From Chloroflexota bacterium (GTDB lineage Bacteria > Chloroflexota > Ktedonobacteria > Ktedonobacterales > Ktedonobacteraceae): DNA of 24,063 bases. The position numbers and the translations under genes were made by a program. The stretch is from NCBI GenBank assembly GCA_005881495.1, contig VBHI01000225.1, positions 1 through 24,063 on the forward strand. The letters run 5' to 3'. The notes beneath the pieces are model-generated. The model saw only the letters and a list, made by a program, of their open reading frames with translations. It searched no databases and was not told where the DNA came from. Of this stretch, positions 23,510 through 24,063 are shown one piece after another (positions within the stretch are counted from its first letter, which is position 1; every line of letters begins with the position of its first letter).

Positions 23510-24063
23510 CGGCTGGTTGATCCAGGGACAACGGAACAGGATATGACCCGCCGTCGAGCGGCTTTCTCCGAACTGGAGCTGCCCGATCCCCAGGAGACAG
23601 CTACCTTGAGAGGAGTCGTGAAGATATTTACCACCGCACGTTTGCTGGTCACGAATACGGTTGCCGGGGTCTCAACAGTGGAGGTAAGTCATGAGGCGCT
23701 CATGCGGGAATGGAAGCTTCTTTCTGATTGGATTGATAAAGCTCGCGAGGATATCCAACTGCGAAAAGCCTGGCGAGAGCGCAACAGCCCGAATATCGAC
23801 GAGGATGCCTTTTTGTTGGCCAGTATTGGGGAGAGTGAGCGGCAAAAAAGAGTAGAGCAGGAACGCCAAACACAGGAAGAACAGCAACAGAAGAAATTAA
23901 CAAGGCGGGCGGTTCTAGTTGGTCTGGCGGGATTAGGGGCAGCTGTCGCAGTAAGCGGCTATTTTCTGTCACGAAAACCACAAGAAGTGCCAGTAGTGAT
24001 CAATCCACCCAAAAGTCTTCCCTATAGTTATCTAGGCCACAGTGATAAAGTGTACAGTGTGGC
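23510..24063 (+). pseudogene. Continuation of the TIR-nSTAND-WD40 gene after the stop (runs off the window)
   Basis: The frame continues unbroken from the TAA to the window end. It first encodes the end of the STAND module (Arg-Leu-Val-Asp-Pro-Gly-Thr-Thr-Glu, later Val-Ser-His-Glu-Ala-Leu and Trp-x-x-Leu-x-x-Trp-Ile). A charged Glu/Gln-rich helix follows, then one membrane helix after Thr-Arg-Arg-Ala-Val-Leu. The last residues, Tyr-Leu-Gly-His-Ser-Asp-Lys-Val-Tyr-Ser-Val, open a WD40 repeat array. A WD40 propeller is therefore expected beyond the window. Its conservation and phase show that one gene has been split by a single stop codon, probably a TTA or CTA Leu codon changed to TAA. Confidence 0.78.

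Overview
The window looks like a stretch of accessory chromosome from a Ktedonobacteria-type member of the Chloroflexota. This is inferred from gene style, not from a search: a Ser/Thr-kinase-fold receptor with an extracellular substrate-binding domain, a LuxR regulator with an NB-ARC-type ATPase and TPR repeats, a TIR-nSTAND-WD40 type protein, a TniB-like transposition ATPase, and many short interspersed palindromes. No rRNA, tRNA or CRISPR array was seen.

Layout. 1-3205: a small DUF3307 membrane protein, then a large pseudokinase fused through one membrane helix to a PstS-like domain, followed by a 9-nt minisatellite. 3206-5993: a DHA2-type drug efflux pump on the minus strand, then about 1.2 kb without a convincing gene but with a 69-bp tandem repeat and two REP-like palindromes. 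5994-10620: a minus-strand gene set running VOC protein, VOC protein, PEP-utilising swivel-domain protein, PPDK-type ATP-grasp domain (broken by one in-frame TGA) and an O-methyltransferase. The last three are almost contiguous and resemble a rifampicin-phosphotransferase-like enzyme split into two subunits. 10850-15057: the LuxR/NB-ARC/TPR regulator, which carries a REP-like palindrome inside its reading frame, and a 5'-truncated, frameshifted TniB pseudogene. 15346-17618: a Lon-family protease gene broken by an internal deletion. 17619-18150: three more REP-like palindromes. 18151-21460: a TetR regulator divergent from a zinc alcohol dehydrogenase, with a clear operator inside the shared promoter, then a cytochrome P450. 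21461-24063: a small possible membrane protein, a 200-bp inverted-repeat element, and a TIR-nSTAND gene interrupted by one in-frame TAA and running off the window.

How the genes may work together. The efflux pump, split phosphotransferase-like operon, methyltransferase, VOC proteins, TetR/dehydrogenase pair and P450 fit small-molecule handling or modification; no substrate can be named from sequence. The pseudokinase receptor, LuxR-STAND protein and TIR-STAND protein are signalling or defence-type proteins. At least four genes are disrupted (ATP-grasp, TniB, Lon, TIR-nSTAND). The region is therefore either decaying or contains base-call errors, and read coverage would decide which.
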